Source of the DNA: Rugosimonospora africana
GTDB taxonomy: Bacteria > Actinomycetota > Actinomycetes > Mycobacteriales > Micromonosporaceae
Length of the DNA: 51,666 bases
NCBI RefSeq assembly: GCF_016862975.1
Contig: NZ_BONZ01000079.1
Span: 1 to 51,666, forward strand
Reading direction: 5' to 3'
Both the position numbers and the translations under genes were made by a program. Below the pieces are notes generated by a model. The model was not told where the DNA came from. It saw nothing but the letters and a program-made list of their open reading frames with translations, and did no database searches. Positions 48,394-51,666 of the stretch are shown here, one piece after another; position 1 is the first letter of the stretch, and every line of letters begins with the position of its first letter.

Positions 48394-49839
48394 TCACGCC
48401 GGGGTGCCAGGACGGCGGCCGGCCCATGGCCGGGCCTGTTCGAGCTGGTGCGCCACCCGCAGTAGCAGGTCTTCGCGTCCGTACGCGGCGACGAGCTGCA
48501 CGCCTATGGGCAGGCCGTCGTCCGCGGACCAGTGCAGCGGCAGGCTGATCGCGGGCTGGCCACTGATATTGAACGGCTGGGTGAAGGCCACACACTGGCC
48601 CGACCGCGCCGCCAGTGCGGACAGATCGGCGGTGTCCCCGGCGAACGCGCCGATCGGGGCCGGCGGCTCGCCGAGCGTGGGCGTCACCAGCAGGTCGAAG
48701 CCATCCGCCCACCATTGCTGGACAGCGCGGCGCAGCAGCGTACGGCTTTCCAGTGCCCGCACGTGGTCGACCGCGCTGACCTCACGCGCCTGCTCGGCCA
48801 ACGCCCAGTTCACTGGCTCCACGTCGGCGGCGGTGACCGGGCGGCCCAGCGACTCAGCGAGCCGTGACACCATGGCGCGGATGTTGACGGCGCGCAGGAC
48901 GCCGACACTTCGCCAGGGGCCGCGGTCGGCGAGCGCGGCGGGAAAGCCGGGTTCCACTCGGTGGCCGAGAGACTCCAGGAGCCCACCCGCGTCACGCGCC
49001 GCCGTCGCGCTCTCCTCGTGCACCGGCTCGCCCCAAGGGTAGTGATCGAGGAGCCCGATGCGAAGCGAACCGGGGTCGGCACCGAGTTCACACACGTACG
49101 GACGCGCTGGCGGCGGCGCGATCACCGTGTCGCCCACGCCGGGACCGCTCACCGCGTCGAGCATCGCGGCGGCGTCACGGACGGAGCGCGTGTGGCAGAA
49201 GTGCACCGCGGGTCCGCTCTCGTCACCGTACGGCCCGAGCGACACTCGCCCCTGCGACGGTTTGAGACCGACCACACCGCAGCACGACGCGGGAATCCGG
49301 ATCGATCCGCCGCCGTCGCTGGCGTGCGCGACGGCGACCATGCCGGACGCGACCGCCGCAGCGGATCCGCCACTTGAGCCGCCCGCCGAACGGTCCGTGA
49401 GCCACGGATTACGGGTCGGTCCCCAGACCAGCGGTTCGGTCGCCGGGAGGCTCCCGAACTCGGCGCTGTTCGTCCGTCCCACAGTGACCAGCCCCGCGGC
49501 ACGGAAACGCGCGACGACGGTAGCGTCTGCGAGCGACGGCACCGCCGCCTCCTTCAATCGCTGGTTACCGTCACTGAGCGGCTGCCCCGCGTACGCCACC
49601 AAAAGATCCTTAAGCAGGAAGGGCACCCCGCGGAACACCCCACCCGGCACCGGGCCGGCCACCGTGGCGCGCGCCGCGTCGAACCACCGCATCACCACGG
49701 CGTTCACGCTCGGATCGAGGTCGATGATCCGCTCGATCGCCGCTTCGAGCATCTCGGCTGAGGTCACCTGCCCAGAACTCACCAGCCCGGCCTGCCCTAC
49801 CGCGTCCATCCACCGCGTCTCCTCCGCGAGCGAGCCCAT
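48394..49839 (-). CDS. Amidase signature family enzyme
   Basis: ATG 49839 with GGGAGG 6-11 bases upstream, rather than the frame start at 49959. 481 residues. The Ser-cisSer-Lys triad is visible: Lys77 in FLLKDL, Ser155 in [16 protein letters not shown] and Ser179 in [25 protein letters not shown]. Family members hydrolyse carboxamides (GatA is one; this is not GatA, as no gatB/C is near). Substrate unknown. It is followed upstream, in the same direction, by the TetR gene, 26 bp away, so they may be cotranscribed. Confidence 0.9.
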   Translation of the reverse strand: MGSLAEETRWMDAVGQAGLVSSGQVTSAEMLEAAIERIIDLDPSVNAVVMRWFDAARATVAGPVPGGVFRGVPFLLKDLLVAYAGQPLSDGNQRLKEAAVPSLADATVVARFRAAGLVTVGRTNSAEFGSLPATEPLVWGPTRNPWLTDRSAGGSSGGSAAAVASGMVAVAHASDGGGSIRIPASCCGVVGLKPSQGRVSLGPYGDESGPAVHFCHTRSVRDAAAMLDAVSGPGVGDTVIAPPPARPYVCELGADPGSLRIGLLDHYPWGEPVHEESATAARDAGGLLESLGHRVEPGFPAALADRGPWRSVGVLRAVNIRAMVSRLAESLGRPVTAADVEPVNWALAEQAREVSAVDHVRALESRTLLRRAVQQWWADGFDLLVTPTLGEPPAPIGAFAGDTADLSALAARSGQCVAFTQPFNISGQPAISLPLHWSADDGLPIGVQLVAAYGREDLLLRVAHQLEQARPWAGRRPGTPA

Positions 49840-49865
49840 GCATCCCTCCCACCGGATCGCTGAGG

Positions 49866-50468
49866 TTATCCCCGTCGGGGTGTGCCGTCGCCGAAGGCTG
49901 CCGCGAGCGCCTTCGCGATCAAGTCGGGTAGATCGGTACGCCCGTCGTCCTTCGCCCACCGCACCAGGGCGGTATGCATTGCGGCCAGGCAGGCGCTGGC
50001 CGCCGCCGCGGCTTGGAAGGCCACGTCCGGATCGGCGGCCTCGTCCCCGAGGCCGTCCACGATGGCTTGTTGAAGCACATAGTGGTTGTCCAGGTGCCGG
50101 GCGCGTAGGGCGGGCGTCGAGATCATCAGCCGCAGGCGGGCCAGCAGAAATCGATCGTCGCCAGCGGCCAGCGTCCGCGCTGAGTCGACGAGCGCGTTGC
50201 CGATGCGGCGCACCAGGGGCTGCCCGGCCGGCGTGGCGGCGATCTGTTCGGCGACCAGCAGCGCGTTCTGATCGACCAGCACGAGGTCCTCCTTCGTGGG
50301 GAAGTGCCGATACACCGTCATCGGAGACACGCCGGCGGCTTCGGCGATGTCGTTCACGGTCGCACCGTCGTACCCGCGCTCGACGAACAACCGCACCGCA
50401 TGCACCTGGATCATGCGCTGCGTTTCGGCCCGCCGTTGCTCCCGCAGTGTTGAGTGCCGCTCGCGCAT
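49866..50468 (-). CDS. TetR-family regulator
   Basis: 200 residues. The helix-turn-helix reads [49 protein letters not shown], fully conserved in type. Divergent from the SDR gene, with a perfect 15-bp palindrome between the two start codons, its likely operator. It probably controls the amidase gene downstream as well. Confidence 0.92.
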   Translation of the reverse strand: MRERHSTLREQRRAETQRMIQVHAVRLFVERGYDGATVNDIAEAAGVSPMTVYRHFPTKEDLVLVDQNALLVAEQIAATPAGQPLVRRIGNALVDSARTLAAGDDRFLLARLRLMISTPALRARHLDNHYVLQQAIVDGLGDEAADPDVAFQAAAAASACLAAMHTALVRWAKDDGRTDLPDLIAKALAAAFGDGTPRRG

Positions 50469-50487
50469 GTGATAGACACTACCGCAC

Positions 50488-50502
50488 TGTTAGTGACTAA
50501 CA
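50488..50502. promoter_or_regulatory. Operator between the TetR and SDR genes
   Basis: Perfect 15-bp palindrome TGTTAGTGACTAACA, 19 bp from the TetR start codon and 20 bp from the SDR ATG. Typical TetR-family site. Confidence 0.7.
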
Positions 50503-50522
50503 ATAAGGGAGTGACTCACACT

Positions 50523-51287
50523 ATGAGTGATCTGATCGGCAGGACAGCCCTGGTGACCGGCTCCTCGCGCGGCATCGGACAGGCGATCGCGATCCGGCTG
50601 GCGGCGCGGGGCGCATTCGTCATCGCGCACTACGGCACGGACAAGGACGGTGCGACGGCGACGGTCGACCAGATCGCGCGGGCCGGCGGAACGGCGTGCG
50701 CCGTCGGCGCGGAACTGGGCGTGGACGGGGACGTCGAGACACTGTTCGCGGGGGTCGACGCCGGCCTGGCCGGACGGCCGCTCGACATCCTCGTCAACAA
50801 CGCGGCGGCGTCACCCGCAGGCCCGCTCGGTGCCACGACACGGGCGGCGTTCGACCATCTGTTCGCCGTCAACGTGCGAGCGCCGTACTTCATCACCGAG
50901 CGGGCGTTGCCCCTGCTCTCCGACGGCGGCCGGATCATCACGATCTCGTCCGCAGCGACCCGGATGGCCAACGCCACCCAGACATCGTTCGCCATGACCA
51001 AAGGCGCGGTCGAGACGATGACCCTTACCTTGGCCAACCAACTCGGCGCCCGGGGCATCACGGTGAACGCGGTCGCGCCCGGCGCCACTCGGACGGCCAC
51101 CAACGGATCGGTCTTCGAGACACCGGGCCTGACCGACCTGATCACCGGAATGACGGCACTCGACCGGCTGGGCGGCCCCGACGACGTCGCCGACGTGGTC
51201 GCGTTCCTCGCCTCCGACGCCGCGCGCTGGGTCACTGGACAGGTCATCGACGCGAGTGGCGGCCTATTCCTGGGCCCGCGCGCCTGA
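50523..51287 (+). CDS. Short-chain dehydrogenase/reductase with Phe at the catalytic Tyr position
   Basis: ATG 50523 rather than 50454, with AGGGAG 9-14 bases upstream. 254 residues. NAD(P) site VTGSSRGIGQAIA, structural NNAA (ILVNNAAASP), Ser142/143 (ITISSAATRM), and Lys160 in SFAMTKGAVETM. The catalytic Tyr of the YxxxK motif is Phe156 here. The C-terminus WVTGQVIDASGGLFLGP is standard. Without Tyr the usual proton relay is absent, so it may have lost or changed activity. Its gene is governed by the divergent TetR. Confidence 0.9.
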   Translation: MSDLIGRTALVTGSSRGIGQAIAIRLAARGAFVIAHYGTDKDGATATVDQIARAGGTACAVGAELGVDGDVETLFAGVDAGLAGRPLDILVNNAAASPAGPLGATTRAAFDHLFAVNVRAPYFITERALPLLSDGGRIITISSAATRMANATQTSFAMTKGAVETMTLTLANQLGARGITVNAVAPGATRTATNGSVFETPGLTDLITGMTALDRLGGPDDVADVVAFLASDAARWVTGQVIDASGGLFLGPRA

Positions 51288-51289
51288 CC

Positions 51290-51570
51290 GCCAATGCGCC
51301 CGCCATCGCGCGCACCACCAGCCGCCGATCCTTCACGGCATGCACTTCCACGACCTACGCCACACCCAGAAGACCTGGCTGATCGAAGGCGACATACCGG
51401 AGATCGCCCAAGCCAAACGACTCGGCCGCCGCATCCCCGGGGTACGCGGCATCTACAGCCACGTCACCCCCGCCATGCAACAACGGACCACCCAGGCCCT
51501 CCAACACCGCTGGGAGGCCACCCACCGCCAGCCGCCCGCCCCGGCGGTACGGCGCCTACGGGCCGCCTAG
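51290..51570 (+). pseudogene. Tyrosine recombinase (integrase), C-terminal fragment
   Basis: The frame holds LHGMHFHDLRHTQKTWLIEG (box II His-x-x-Arg), then LGRRIPGVRGIYSHVTPAMQQR with the final catalytic residues, and ends RRLRAA. The N-terminal core-binding domain and box I Arg are missing, and the fragment runs directly out of the SDR gene's end, so it is a remnant of an integrative element. Confidence 0.75.
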
Positions 51571-51591
51571 CCGCTTCCGGAAACGAAGCAG

Positions 51592-51625
51592 TGCCCGGAC
51601 GCGGCGGATCCGCCGCGTCCGGGCA
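51592..51625 (+). terminator. Terminator after the integrase fragment
   Basis: A 34-bp perfect palindrome (two 17-bp halves, folding with a small loop) followed by the T-rich tail TTTCTCTT. Confidence 0.85.
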
Positions 51626-51666
51626 TTTCTCTTCCAATCAGGAAAATGGGTCACTCGAATTGCAAA

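Noticed and set aside
48143-48400. Transposase remnant around the 16-bp inverted repeat
   Set aside because: No frame in this stretch shows transposase motifs; only the inverted repeat itself can be supported.

Overview
The window is high-GC actinobacterial DNA. Evidence: GTG starts, strong purine-rich ribosome sites mixed with apparently leaderless starts, two NarL-type, TetR and AraC regulators, Tat and LPxTG export signals, a cytochrome P450, and a Methyltransf_19 protein typical of Streptomyces and Micromonosporaceae. I suspect a Micromonosporaceae-type soil bacterium, but no rRNA or other phylogenetic marker is present, so this is inference.

Layout. 1-3.2 kb: secreted carbohydrate-associated proteins (the end of a CBM protein, then a DUF4874/DUF4832-FnIII protein broken by a frameshift before its last module). 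3.2-4.5 kb: a lipoprotein and a VOC protein. 4.8-7.6 kb: a dense tRNA array with 24 recognisable tRNA genes plus remnants, one intact HNH endonuclease gene and one broken one. 7.6-9.2 kb: an opposing secreted beta-helix protein. 9.57-11.33 kb: a candidate Y RNA followed by a Ro60-type TROVE/vWA protein. 11.5-14 kb: a dehydrogenase plus FAD monooxygenase operon. 14-26 kb: secreted or surface proteins and enzymes (MRJP-like, LPxTG protein, tannase-like esterase, CHAP/FG-GAP protein, a coupled M1 peptidase and sedolisin) and two methyltransferases. 26-34.5 kb: a TetR/monooxygenase pair with a clear operator, a two-component system beside an ABC exporter, a P450 and a serine hydrolase under a MerR-type promoter. 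34.5-43.6 kb: a berberine-bridge-like oxidoreductase, hydrolases, regulators and hypotheticals. 43.7-51.6 kb: a sirtuin, a decayed stretch with gene remnants, a second serine hydrolase, an amidase, a TetR/SDR pair and an integrase remnant.

The most interesting locus is 4.8-11.3 kb. The 158-nt stretch 9567-9724 can fold with its ends paired in a 19-bp helix interrupted by a single bulged C. Its interior reads as a circularly permuted tRNA: T-arm, closed acceptor-like hairpin, U8-A9 equivalent, then D-arm. This is the architecture expected of a bacterial Y RNA (YrlA type). It lies immediately upstream of a TROVE protein, the Y RNA partner, and a 14-bp hairpin ending one base before the TROVE start codon contains that gene's Shine-Dalgarno region. 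I infer a linked system of reserve or divergent tRNAs, homing endonucleases and an RNA-quality-control particle (Ro plus a tRNA-mimic RNA).

All coordinates and folds were read by eye; no covariance model or database search was run.
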